From the NCBI GenBank assembly GCA_041686955.1, contig JAWLCV010000029.1:1-48395 (forward strand): a stretch of 48,395 nucleotides of DNA. Reading direction: 5' to 3'. Made by a program: the position numbers and the translations under genes. This document shows, piece after piece, positions 17,690 to 25,602 of the stretch; the stretch's first letter is position 1; every line of letters starts with the position of its first letter. The stretch comes from UBA7803 sp041686955 (GTDB lineage Bacteria > Pseudomonadota > Gammaproteobacteria > Pseudomonadales > Azotimanducaceae). The notes under the pieces were generated by a model. The model was given only the letters and a program-made list of their open reading frames with translations. It was not told where the DNA came from and ran no database searches.

Positions 17690-18881
17690 CCGGTACGAGC
17701 AACCCATCGGGGGTCACTTCGGCCAGCACGGCGGCCGCTTCGTGGCCGAGACGCTGATGCACGCGCTGGAGGAGCTCGAGAACCTCTACGAATCGGCGCG
17801 GCACGACCCGGAGTTCCACGCGGAGCTCGAGCGCGATCTCGCTCGCTACGTCGGACGGCCCACCCCGCTGTACTTCGCCGAGCGCCTCACCCGCACCCTC
17901 GGCGGCGCGCAGATCTATCTCAAGCGCGAGGATCTGAACCACACCGGCGCCCACAAGGTGAACAACACCGTGGGCCAGGCGCTGCTGGCCAAGCGGATGG
18001 GCAAGCCGCGGGTGATCGCCGAGACGGGGGCGGGCCAGCACGGCGTGGCCACGGCCACCATCGCGGCGCGGCTCGGACTCCAGTGCCGGGTCTACATGGG
18101 CGCCGAGGACGTGCGCCGCCAGAGCCTGAACGTCTATCGCATGAAGCTGCTCGGGGCCGAGGTGATCCCGGTGGAATCCGGGTCCCGGACCTTGAAGGAT
18201 GCCATGAACGAAGCCATGCGGGACTGGGTGACCAACGTGGACACCACCCACTACATCATCGGCACCGTGGCGGGCCCCCATCCGTTCCCAGCCATGGTGC
18301 GGGACTTCCAGTCGGTCATCGGTCAGGAGGCCCGGGCGCAGTGTCTGCAGGACCTGGGCCGGCTGCCGGACGTGCTGGTGGCCTGCGTCGGCGGCGGATC
18401 CAACGCCATCGGCCTGTTCCACCCGTTCATCGACGACGCCGAGGTGCGTCTGGTGGGGGTGGAGGCGGGCGGTCTCGGTATCGAGACGGGCAAGCACGCG
18501 GCGCCGCTGAACGCGGGCCGCGTCGGTGTTCTGCACGGCAACCGCACGTACCTCATGGAAGACGACGACGGTCAGATCATCGAGACCCACTCCATCTCCG
18601 CCGGGCTCGATTATCCCGGGGTCGGGCCGGAGCACGCGTTCCTGAAGGACCTGGGCCGGGCGGAGTATCACGCCGTCACCGACGACGAAGCTCTGGAGGC
18701 CTTCCGCCTGCTCAACCGCTGCGAAGGCATCCTGCCCGCCCTGGAGTCGAGCCACGCCATCGCCTGGGTGGCCAAGCACGCCGAGGCCCTGGGGCCTGAT
18801 CGGGTGGTGGTGGTGAACCTCTCCGGCCGCGGTGACAAGGACATCATGACGGTGGCCGAACTGGACGGGATCAAGCTGTGA
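17676..18881 (+). CDS. trpB: Tryptophan synthase beta chain
   Basis: TrpB is the PLP enzyme that joins indole and serine to form tryptophan. From GTG 17676, inside the end of trpF, it has 401 residues. GHFGQHGGRFVAETL opens the protein and the PLP lysine is Lys94 in HTGAHKVNNTVGQALL. ETGAGQHGVATAT, CVGGGSNAIGLFHPFI (phosphate-binding loop) and VVVNLSGRGDKDIMTV are all intact. The stop overlaps the trpA GTG, consistent with coupled production of the alpha2-beta2 complex. Confidence 0.98.
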   Translation: MQGANRYEQPIGGHFGQHGGRFVAETLMHALEELENLYESARHDPEFHAELERDLARYVGRPTPLYFAERLTRTLGGAQIYLKREDLNHTGAHKVNNTVGQALLAKRMGKPRVIAETGAGQHGVATATIAARLGLQCRVYMGAEDVRRQSLNVYRMKLLGAEVIPVESGSRTLKDAMNEAMRDWVTNVDTTHYIIGTVAGPHPFPAMVRDFQSVIGQEARAQCLQDLGRLPDVLVACVGGGSNAIGLFHPFIDDAEVRLVGVEAGGLGIETGKHAAPLNAGRVGVLHGNRTYLMEDDDGQIIETHSISAGLDYPGVGPEHAFLKDLGRAEYHAVTDDEALEAFRLLNRCEGILPALESSHAIAWVAKHAEALGPDRVVVVNLSGRGDKDIMTVAELDGIKL

Positions 18882-19702
18882 GCGCGAACGGGGGCGACGG
18901 CCGCCTGGATGGGCGACTCCGTGAGCTTCGCGCACGAGGCCGCAAGGCGCTGGTGACGTTCATCACCGCGGGCGATCCTCATCCGTCGGTGACGGTGCCC
19001 GCCTTGCGGGCGCTGGTGCGCGGCGGTGCCGACGTGCTGGAGCTGGGCATTCCGTTCTCGGACCCGGAAGCGGAAGGGCCGGCGGTGCAGGCGTCGTCGG
19101 AGCGGGGTCTGGCTCAGGGTATGACGCTGCGCGGCTGCCTCGACCTGGTGCGGGAGTTCCGCGCCGAGGACGACACCACGCCGGTGGTGCTGATGGGTTA
19201 TCTGAACTCGGTGCTGGCCATGGGCTGCGAACGGTTCGCCCGGGCTGCCCGTGAGGCCGGGGTGGATGGCCTGATCATGGTGAACCTGCCCCCGGAAGAG
19301 GCCGGCGAGCTGGCGCCGGCGCTCGCCGACGCCGGCGTCCGGCTGATCTATCTGGTGGCGCCCACCACCACCGAGGCCCGGGCACGGATGATCCTGGAGC
19401 ACGCCAGCGGCTTCGTCTATTACGTCTCCCTGAAGGGCATCACCGGCGCAGACCACCTGGACGCGGAGGCCGTGGGGGAGAAGCTGCAGTGGCTGCGCAG
19501 CCTCACCGAGCTGCCGGTGATGGTGGGGTTCGGCATCAAGGACGGCGCCTCGGCCCGGGCCGTGTCGGCTCACGCCGACGGCGCGGTGGTGGGCAGTGCC
19601 CTGGTGCGCACCATGGCAGCCCATGCCGACACTCCGGAGCGGATTCCCGAGCATCTGGAGGCCCAGGCGTCGGAGATCCGGCGCGCCCTGGACGAAGCGT
19701 AG
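18878..19702 (+). CDS. trpA: Tryptophan synthase alpha chain, Glu at the catalytic Asp60 position
   Basis: TrpA cleaves indole-3-glycerol phosphate and passes indole through a tunnel to TrpB. It is 274 residues from GTG 18878. FITAGDPHPSVTV, VVLMGYLNSVLAMG and VMVGFGIKDGASARAV are typical. Catalytic Glu49 of E. coli corresponds to Glu55 in LELGIPFSDPEAEGPAVQ, but the residue matching catalytic Asp60 is Glu66 (codon 19073-19075): the usual ADGP reads AEGP. The change is conservative and the frame is intact, so the enzyme is probably active. The gene usually found next, accD, is absent; folC follows within about 35-47 bp. Confidence 0.97.
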   Translation: MSANGGDGRLDGRLRELRARGRKALVTFITAGDPHPSVTVPALRALVRGGADVLELGIPFSDPEAEGPAVQASSERGLAQGMTLRGCLDLVREFRAEDDTTPVVLMGYLNSVLAMGCERFARAAREAGVDGLIMVNLPPEEAGELAPALADAGVRLIYLVAPTTTEARARMILEHASGFVYYVSLKGITGADHLDAEAVGEKLQWLRSLTELPVMVGFGIKDGASARAVSAHADGAVVGSALVRTMAAHADTPERIPEHLEAQASEIRRALDEA

Positions 19703-19718
19703 TGCCCCAACCGGGGGT

Positions 19719-19754
19719 CATTCGGCGAACCATTCGGTGAACCATTCAGTGAAT
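19719..19754 (+). repeat. 12-bp tandem repeat at the folC start
   Basis: Three units, CATTCGGCGAAC, CATTCGGTGAAC and CATTCAGTGAAT, lie between trpA and folC and run into the folC frame. Each unit holds a GGNGA-like or related stretch, and the last two hold an in-frame GTG (19737 and 19749). The unit strongly resembles the repeat at 30709-30768. Confidence 0.9.
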
Positions 19755-21071
19755 CACCTCGAGACCCCCGCGCGCAGTCTGAACGGATGGCTCCGTCACG
19801 CGGAGGGCGTGCACTCCGTCGGCATCGATCTGGGCCTGGAGCGGATGCGCCGGGTGGCCGAGGCCATGGGCTTCGAACCGCCCCACTACCGCTGCGCGCC
19901 GCGCAGCGTCATCGTCGCCGGGACGAACGGCAAGGGCTCGACCTGCGTGGCCGTCGAGGCGCTGCTCAGAAGCGCCGGACTGGCGGTGGGTACCACGCTG
20001 TCGCCCCACGTGCACAGGTTCAACGAGCGGGTACGCATCGAGGGCAGAGAACTCGACGACGCAACCCTGTGTGGCGCCTTCGCGGCGGTGGAAGCGGCCC
20101 GGGGCGACGTTCCGCTGACCTACTTCGAATTCTCCGCGCTGGTGGCCCTGCACTGCTTCCGGGCTGCCGCCGTGGATGTGGCCGTGCTGGAGGTGGGCCT
20201 GGGCGGGCGCCTGGATGCCTTCAATCTGGTCTCCGCGGACGTGGCCGTGATCACCAGCATCGGTCTGGATCATCAGGACTGGCTGGGCGACGACCTGGAG
20301 GTCATCGGGCGGGAGAAAGCCGGTGTGCTGCGGCCTGGCCAGCGCGTGGTGCTCGGCGCCGACGTCACCGAATCGGTGGTGCAGAGGGCCCGGGAGCTCG
20401 AGTGCCGGACCACCCGGCTCGGCGCGGACTTCAGCGTCCGTGAAGGGCGCGGGAGCTGGGGCGTGGAGTGGACGGGAAGGCGGCTCGCGGGTCTGCCATG
20501 GGGGGCGCTGGCGCCGCACAACTGCGCCCTTGCCATCGAGGCGGCTGACCATCTGGCTGGCCTGCCGGCGCACCGCGTTCACGAGGCCCTGGGGAGCGCC
20601 TGGCTGCCAGGGCGCATGGAAACCTTCTGCCTCGCACCCGAAGAGCGCCTGCTGCTGCTGGACGTGGCCCACAATCCGGCGGGAGCGGCGTTTCTGCGCC
20701 GCCAGCTCGAGGCGCGCTATCCGGGGCGGCGCTTCGTCGGCCTGCTCGGCATGCTGGCGGACAAGGATGCGGCGGGGGTCAGCGCGGCGCTTCAGGGGCT
20801 GATACGCGGTTGGGTGTGCGTGCCCACCCAGAATCCCCGGGGGCAGACGGGGCAGGCGCTCGCCGGGAAGCTGACGTCCGGCGGCGGGGCCTGCGAGGTC
20901 GCGGCGGCGGGTGACCTGGTGCAAGGTCTGGAACGTTGCCTTTCGAGGTGCCGGGGCGACGATGGTATCCTCGCGTTCGGCTCGTTCAGCCTGGTGGAGC
21001 AGGTGCGCAACCTGCTCGCGGCGGGGGGGATCGAGGCCGCGCCCGTTGGACCGATGGATCTCCGGATTTGA
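19737..21071 (+). CDS. folC: Folylpolyglutamate / dihydrofolate synthase
   Basis: FolC adds glutamate to dihydropteroate and to folates. From GTG 19737 it has 444 residues; GTG 19749 gives 440. The Mur-ligase-like fold shows the P-loop VAGTNGKGSTC, LSPHVHRFNERVRIEG, LEVGLGGRLDAFN, ITSIGLDHQDWLG, IGREKAGVLRPG and LLLDVAHNPAGAAFLR. Both start codons lie in the 12-bp tandem repeat, each with a GGYGA eight bases upstream, so initiation may be spread over repeat units. Downstream gene order (SPOR protein, cvpA, purF) is the usual one. Confidence 0.96.
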   Translation: MNHSVNHLETPARSLNGWLRHAEGVHSVGIDLGLERMRRVAEAMGFEPPHYRCAPRSVIVAGTNGKGSTCVAVEALLRSAGLAVGTTLSPHVHRFNERVRIEGRELDDATLCGAFAAVEAARGDVPLTYFEFSALVALHCFRAAAVDVAVLEVGLGGRLDAFNLVSADVAVITSIGLDHQDWLGDDLEVIGREKAGVLRPGQRVVLGADVTESVVQRARELECRTTRLGADFSVREGRGSWGVEWTGRRLAGLPWGALAPHNCALAIEAADHLAGLPAHRVHEALGSAWLPGRMETFCLAPEERLLLLDVAHNPAGAAFLRRQLEARYPGRRFVGLLGMLADKDAAGVSAALQGLIRGWVCVPTQNPRGQTGQALAGKLTSGGGACEVAAAGDLVQGLERCLSRCRGDDGILAFGSFSLVEQVRNLLAAGGIEAAPVGPMDLRI

Positions 21072-21640
21072 AAGAGCAAACCCGCTATCGCGTGACCGGC
21101 AGTCTCTTTCTGCTGGCCCTGGCGGTGATCTGTCTGCCGATGCTGTTCGACGGCGCCGGGCTGCCGGCCCGTGAGCTGCCGGACCTGCCCGAATGGGAGG
21201 CTCCGGCGGCAGAGCAGATTCCGGCGCGGCCCATGGACGAGAGCGTGCCCGGGACGGTACCCGGGCGCAGTCGGCAGATCCCGGAGTCCGACGTGGTGGC
21301 CCGGGTCGAGAAGCTCAGAGCGCAGGTGGACGAGGAGGGCTTCCTCACCCAGACCGGAACCCGGTTCGGCGAGCCGGTGCTCACCGCGGCGAAGCGCGAC
21401 ACCGAGGTGTGGGCGGTGCAGGTGGCCAGCTTCCGGCAGGCGGGCAACGCCGAGGACTTCCGCACGCGGCTGCGCGAAGACGGTTACGAAGCGTTCATCT
21501 CCACGGCCAAGGCCGACGAGCAGGTGCTGAGCCGGGTCGCCGTCGGCCCGCTGCTCGACCGTGAGCGGGCCGAGCGGCTGCGCGGCGAGCTGTCGGCCCG
21601 CTACGATGTCCAGGCCCGTCTCGTGGCGTTCTCGAACTAG
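21068..21640 (+). CDS. dedD: SPOR-domain cell-division protein (DedD-like)
   Basis: A 190-residue bitopic protein: a short cytoplasmic head, a transmembrane helix (about residues 10-26, VTGSLFLLALAVICLPMLF), a Pro/Glu-rich linker and a C-terminal SPOR domain (WAVQVASFRQAGNAEDFRTR to YDVQARLVAF). SPOR domains bind denuded septal peptidoglycan. DedD is the family member encoded between folC and cvpA. The only in-frame start before the membrane helix is TTG 21068, which overlaps the folC TGA. The symbol is by position and architecture; sequence similarity within this family is low. Confidence 0.85.
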   Translation: MKEQTRYRVTGSLFLLALAVICLPMLFDGAGLPARELPDLPEWEAPAAEQIPARPMDESVPGTVPGRSRQIPESDVVARVEKLRAQVDEEGFLTQTGTRFGEPVLTAAKRDTEVWAVQVASFRQAGNAEDFRTRLREDGYEAFISTAKADEQVLSRVAVGPLLDRERAERLRGELSARYDVQARLVAFSN

Positions 21641-21651
21641 GGGGGCGGAGG

Positions 21652-22146
21652 ATGGCGACGGCGGACATCCTGATCCTGATCGTGGTGCTGGTGTCGGCCC
21701 TCATCGGGCTCGCCCGGGGCCTGATGAAGGAGGTGCTGTCCCTGGCGTCGTGGCTGGCTGCCTTCGTCCTGGCTCTGTATTTCGCGGCGCCCGGGGCGGA
21801 GCTGCTCGCGGGCCAGCTCGCAGACGAGTCCGTGCGCCTCGTGGTGGCCTTCATCGTGATCTTCCTCGTCACGCTGCTGGCCGGCGCCGTGCTGCAGCGT
21901 CTCGCGGGAACGCTGGTGAAGACCACGGGTCTATCGGGTACCGACCGTTTCCTCGGGTTCCTGTTCGGCAGTGCCCGAGGCGCCCTGGCCTGCATCGTCG
22001 CGCTGATCGCGCTGCGTCAGTTCGCCGAGGGAGGAACCTGGTGGCAGTCCTCGGTATTGGTCCCCGAGCTTTTGGCATTCGAGCAGGAAGTGCTGGACCT
22101 GGTAGGTTGGTTCCAGCACTGGGTCCTTCAACTCAACCGAGAGTGA
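21652..22146 (+). CDS. cvpA: CvpA family membrane protein
   Basis: A 164-residue protein with four predicted membrane segments: ILILIVVLVSALIGLARG, LASWLAAFVLALYFAA, LVVAFIVIFLVTLLAGAVL and ARGALACIVALIALRQF. GLSGTDRFLGFLFGSARG between the last two is typical of CvpA, needed for colicin V production in E. coli and for bile-salt or envelope-stress tolerance elsewhere. GGAGG lies immediately before ATG 21652, with GGGGGCGGAGG as the ribosome-binding region. purF follows after one base, as is usual. Confidence 0.95.
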   Translation: MATADILILIVVLVSALIGLARGLMKEVLSLASWLAAFVLALYFAAPGAELLAGQLADESVRLVVAFIVIFLVTLLAGAVLQRLAGTLVKTTGLSGTDRFLGFLFGSARGALACIVALIALRQFAEGGTWWQSSVLVPELLAFEQEVLDLVGWFQHWVLQLNRE

Positions 22147-22147
22147 T

Positions 22148-23674
22148 ATGTGCGGCATCGTCGGCATCGTCAGCAGTTATCCCGTCAACCAGCAGATCTA
22201 TGACGCCCTGACGGTGCTCCAGCACCGCGGCCAGGATGCCGCGGGCATGGTGACCTCCGACGGCCGCAAGCTTCATCTGCGCAAGGGCAACGGTCTCGTG
22301 CGGGACGTCTTCCAGCAGCACCACATGCAGCGGCTGGTGGGCAACATCGGCATCGGCCACGTGCGCTATCCCACCGCGGGATCCGCCAGCTCCGCCGAAG
22401 CTCAGCCCATGTACGTCAACTCGCCCTACGGCATCACCCTGGCCCACAACGGCAATCTCACCAACGCCGAGCGGCTGCAGGCCGACCTGTTCCGGGAGGA
22501 CCTCCGCCACGTCAACACCGACAGCGATTCCGAGGTGCTGCTCAACGTGTTCGCCCACGAGTTGGAGGCCCAGCGCGCCCACGAGCCCGCGCCGGAGGAC
22601 ATATTCGCGGCGGTGGGCCGGGTGCACGAGCGCTGCCGCGGCGCCTACGCGGCGGTGGCCATGGTCATCGGCGTCGGTATCGTTGCCTTCCGCGACCCCC
22701 ACGGAATCCGTCCGCTGGTGTTCGGCAAGCGCGACGGCGAGCACGGCCGGGAGTACATGATCGCCTCCGAGTCCGTTGCCCTGGACATCCTCGGCTTCGA
22801 TCTCATCCGCGACGTCGCTCCGGGGGAGTGCATCTTCATCAGCAACCGGGGGGAGCTGCACACCCGGGTCTGCGCCGAGAACACGCAGCTCTCTCCGTGC
22901 ATCTTCGAGTTCGTGTACCTGGCCCGCCCCGACTCCATCATGGACAACGTGTCGGTGTACAAATCGCGGTTGCGCATGGGGGAGCATCTGGCCCAGCGCA
23001 TCCTGGAGCGTTTCTCCGGCCGCGGCCACGACATCGACGTGGTGGTGCCCATTCCCGATACCGGGCGCACTGCCGCGCTGCCGCTCGCCCACCAGCTCGA
23101 CGTGAAGTACCGGGAAGGCTTCATCAAGAACCGCTACATCGGCCGCACCTTCATCATGCCGGGCCAGAGCCAGCGCAAGAAATCGGTCCGCCAGAAGCTC
23201 AACGTCATCGAGCTGGAATTCAAGGGCAAGAACGTTCTGCTGGTGGACGATTCAATCGTCCGGGGTACCACCATTCAGCAGATCATCGAGATGGCCCGGG
23301 AGGCGGGCGCCAGGAAGGTGTACATGGCCTCGGCGGCGCCGCCGGTCCGCTACCCCAACGTCTACGGCATCGACATGCCCACCGCCAACGAGTTCGTCGC
23401 CCACGGACGCAGCGAGGAGGAGGTGGCGCGATTCATCGGCGCCGACCTGCTGGTGTATCAGCGCATCGACGACCTGGTGCAGAGCGCCCGCGAGGGCAAT
23501 CCCAGGATCCAGAGCTTCGACTGCTCGGTCTTCGACGGCAATTACGTGACTGGAGACATAGACGCCGCTTATCTCGAGCGTCTATCGTTGAACAGAAGCG
23601 ATGAGATGAAACAGCGCCGTGACTCCGAGTTCAGCAACGATCACACGGTCATCGACCTCCACAACCACGCGTGA
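22148..23674 (+). CDS. purF: Amidophosphoribosyltransferase
   Basis: PurF commits PRPP to purine synthesis by transferring glutamine ammonia to form phosphoribosylamine. The 508-residue protein starts MCGIVGIVSS, exposing the nucleophilic cysteine after Met removal. The glutaminase domain shows LQHRGQDAAGMV, GHVRYPTAGS and LAHNGNLTNA; the phosphoribosyltransferase domain shows VPIPDTGRTAALPLA, REGFIKNRYIGRTFIMPGQS and the PRPP loop VLLVDDSIVRGTT. The last 56 bp overlap the moxR frame. Confidence 0.98.
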   Translation: MCGIVGIVSSYPVNQQIYDALTVLQHRGQDAAGMVTSDGRKLHLRKGNGLVRDVFQQHHMQRLVGNIGIGHVRYPTAGSASSAEAQPMYVNSPYGITLAHNGNLTNAERLQADLFREDLRHVNTDSDSEVLLNVFAHELEAQRAHEPAPEDIFAAVGRVHERCRGAYAAVAMVIGVGIVAFRDPHGIRPLVFGKRDGEHGREYMIASESVALDILGFDLIRDVAPGECIFISNRGELHTRVCAENTQLSPCIFEFVYLARPDSIMDNVSVYKSRLRMGEHLAQRILERFSGRGHDIDVVVPIPDTGRTAALPLAHQLDVKYREGFIKNRYIGRTFIMPGQSQRKKSVRQKLNVIELEFKGKNVLLVDDSIVRGTTIQQIIEMAREAGARKVYMASAAPPVRYPNVYGIDMPTANEFVAHGRSEEEVARFIGADLLVYQRIDDLVQSAREGNPRIQSFDCSVFDGNYVTGDIDAAYLERLSLNRSDEMKQRRDSEFSNDHTVIDLHNHA

Positions 23675-24596
23675 GGCACGAGATCGCGTTCAGGCGCTGC
23701 TCGAGGCTCTGAACGGCGTTCTGCTGGGCAAGGAACCCCAGATCAAGCTGGCGCTCACCTGCCTGCTGGCGCGCGGCCACCTGCTCATCGAGGATCTCCC
23801 CGGGATGGGCAAGACGCTGCTCTCCCACGCCCTGGCGCGGGTGCTGGGGCTGTCGTACCACCGCATCCAGTTCACCAGCGACGTGCTGCCGTCGGACATC
23901 ATCGGCACCTCGGTGTTCCAGCGGGAGACCGGCGAGTTCCGGTTCATCGAGGGCCCGCTGTTCGCTCAGGTGGTGCTCGCCGACGAGATCAACCGGGCCA
24001 CTCCGAAAAGCCAGAGCGCGCTGCTCGAGGCCATGGAGGAGCATCAGGTCACCGCCGACGGCGTGACCCGGCCGCTGCCGGAACCCTTCTTCGTCATCGC
24101 CACCCAGAATCCCTCCACCCAGATGGGGACGTTTCCCCTGCCGGAGTCGCAACTCGATCGCTTCCTCATGCGCATCGAGGTGGGTTATCCGGACCCGGAC
24201 GCGGAGCGGGAGCTCCTGAAGGGCGGCGACCGCCGCCGCGCCCTGGAGTCCATGACGGCGATACTCGATGTGGCCGAGCTCACCGAGCTGCAGCGGGCGG
24301 TCGAGGCTGTGCGGGTTGCCGATCCGCTCATCGAGTACGTGCAGCGTCTGGTGGCGCACAGCCGGCGCGGCAGCGAGTTCGCCTTCGGGCTGTCGCCGCG
24401 CGGTGCGCTTGCGCTGCTCCATGCCGCCCGGGCCTGGGCCCTGGTTCACGATCGCGGCCACGTGGTGCCCGAGGACGTGCAGGCGGTCCTGCCGGCGGTG
24501 GTGGAGCATCGGCTGCGTGAGGCGGCGGACTATGCCGGTCACGGCGGCGGCGCGCTGGCTCAGCGGCTGCTGGCCGCCGTGGACGTCGTCGGCTAG
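23619..24596 (+). CDS. MoxR family AAA+ ATPase
   Basis: MoxR ATPases act as chaperone-like factors, usually beside DUF58 and transglutaminase genes as here. The 325 residues include Walker A IEDLPGMGKTLLSHALA, FTSDVLPSDIIGTSVF, Walker B VVLADEINRATPKSQSALLE, sensor-1 FFVIATQNPSTQMGTFPLPE and the lid segment GLSPRGALALLHAARAWAL. The only standard in-frame start is GTG 23619, which lies inside purF and gives a 20-residue Ser/Thr-rich extension before the conserved part. Initiation near 23671 would need a non-standard codon. It heads moxR-DUF58-tgpA. Confidence 0.94.
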   Translation: MTPSSATITRSSTSTTTREARDRVQALLEALNGVLLGKEPQIKLALTCLLARGHLLIEDLPGMGKTLLSHALARVLGLSYHRIQFTSDVLPSDIIGTSVFQRETGEFRFIEGPLFAQVVLADEINRATPKSQSALLEAMEEHQVTADGVTRPLPEPFFVIATQNPSTQMGTFPLPESQLDRFLMRIEVGYPDPDAERELLKGGDRRRALESMTAILDVAELTELQRAVEAVRVADPLIEYVQRLVAHSRRGSEFAFGLSPRGALALLHAARAWALVHDRGHVVPEDVQAVLPAVVEHRLREAADYAGHGGGALAQRLLAAVDVVG

Positions 24597-24624
24597 CGCC
24601 GCGCGCTCGAGGGGCACAGCGGCG

Positions 24625-25602
24625 GTGGCTGAGGCAGCCTCATCCGGCGTCCTCGGCCGGCGCTTCGGCCGCTGGCTGGACCGGCGTATTCCGCCGAGCC
24701 CGGTCATCGAGCTGTCTCAACGCAACATCTTCATCTTCCCCACCCCGACCGGTTTCGTGCTGGGCGGTCTTTTGCTGCTGCTGGTGGTGGCCGCCATCAA
24801 TTATCAGGCAAGCCTGGTGTACGGGGTCGCTTTCCTGCTCGGCAGCGTGTTCCTCGTGGCCATTCTCTACACCTTCCAGAACCTCTCGGGGCTGCGGCTG
24901 GAATTCGTGGGTGCCCGACCCGGGTTCGTCGGCGAAGAGGTGGAGGTGAGCCTGCGGGTGGTGCGGCCGAAGGACGGGCGCTGGCGCAGCCGCGGGCGGG
25001 AAGGCATACGCATCGGCTTTCCCGGCGGTATCCTGCGGTGGGCGGAGCTCCATGATCAGGAAGCGGATCTGTTGCGTCTCTACGTGCAGGCGGGGCATCG
25101 CGGTTACCTGCGCCCCGGGCGCCTGCTGGTGGAGACCCGGTATCCGCTCGGGCTGCTGCGGGCCTGGACGTGGGTGGACATGGACGCCCGGGCGCTGGTG
25201 TATCCGCGGCCCCTGTTCGGCCCGTTCCCGAGCTCGGTCAGCGGCCGCCGCGACGAGGGCGAGCTCATCGATCCTCAGGGCAGCGAGGACTTCACCGACA
25301 TCAAGACGTATCAGCCCGGGGACCCGGTGAAGCACATCATGTGGCGCTCCTACGCCCGCGGCGACGAGCTGATGGTCAAGCGCTACGCCAGCTTCCTGGA
25401 GCCTCGCCTGTGGCTCGACCTGGATGCCGTGCCCGGCGATGTGGAGGAGCGGCTGTCGCGGCTCACCGGGCTCGCCTTGCGGGCCACCCGGCTGGGGCGG
25501 GAGTTCGGCGTGCGCCTGGGCGCGCGGCGCATCGAGCCGGGTACCGGCGAGGCGCACCTGGAGCGGGTGCTGAGGGAGTTCGCCCTTCATGGCCTCGGCT
25601 AG
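24625..25602 (+). CDS. DUF58 domain membrane protein
   Basis: A 325-residue protein with two adjacent membrane helices near residues 36-80 (TPTGFVLGGLLLLLVVAAIN, YGVAFLLGSVFLVAILYTF) and then a soluble region ending in the DUF58 core: DEGELIDPQGSEDFTDIKTY, QPGDPVKHIMWRSYARGDEL. DUF58 proteins have a von Willebrand-like fold and are thought to work with MoxR ATPases, but their precise role is unknown. GTG 24625 has GAGGGG about ten bases upstream. The end overlaps the tgpA start by 14 bp, supporting co-translation. Confidence 0.92.
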   Translation: MAEAASSGVLGRRFGRWLDRRIPPSPVIELSQRNIFIFPTPTGFVLGGLLLLLVVAAINYQASLVYGVAFLLGSVFLVAILYTFQNLSGLRLEFVGARPGFVGEEVEVSLRVVRPKDGRWRSRGREGIRIGFPGGILRWAELHDQEADLLRLYVQAGHRGYLRPGRLLVETRYPLGLLRAWTWVDMDARALVYPRPLFGPFPSSVSGRRDEGELIDPQGSEDFTDIKTYQPGDPVKHIMWRSYARGDELMVKRYASFLEPRLWLDLDAVPGDVEERLSRLTGLALRATRLGREFGVRLGARRIEPGTGEAHLERVLREFALHGLG

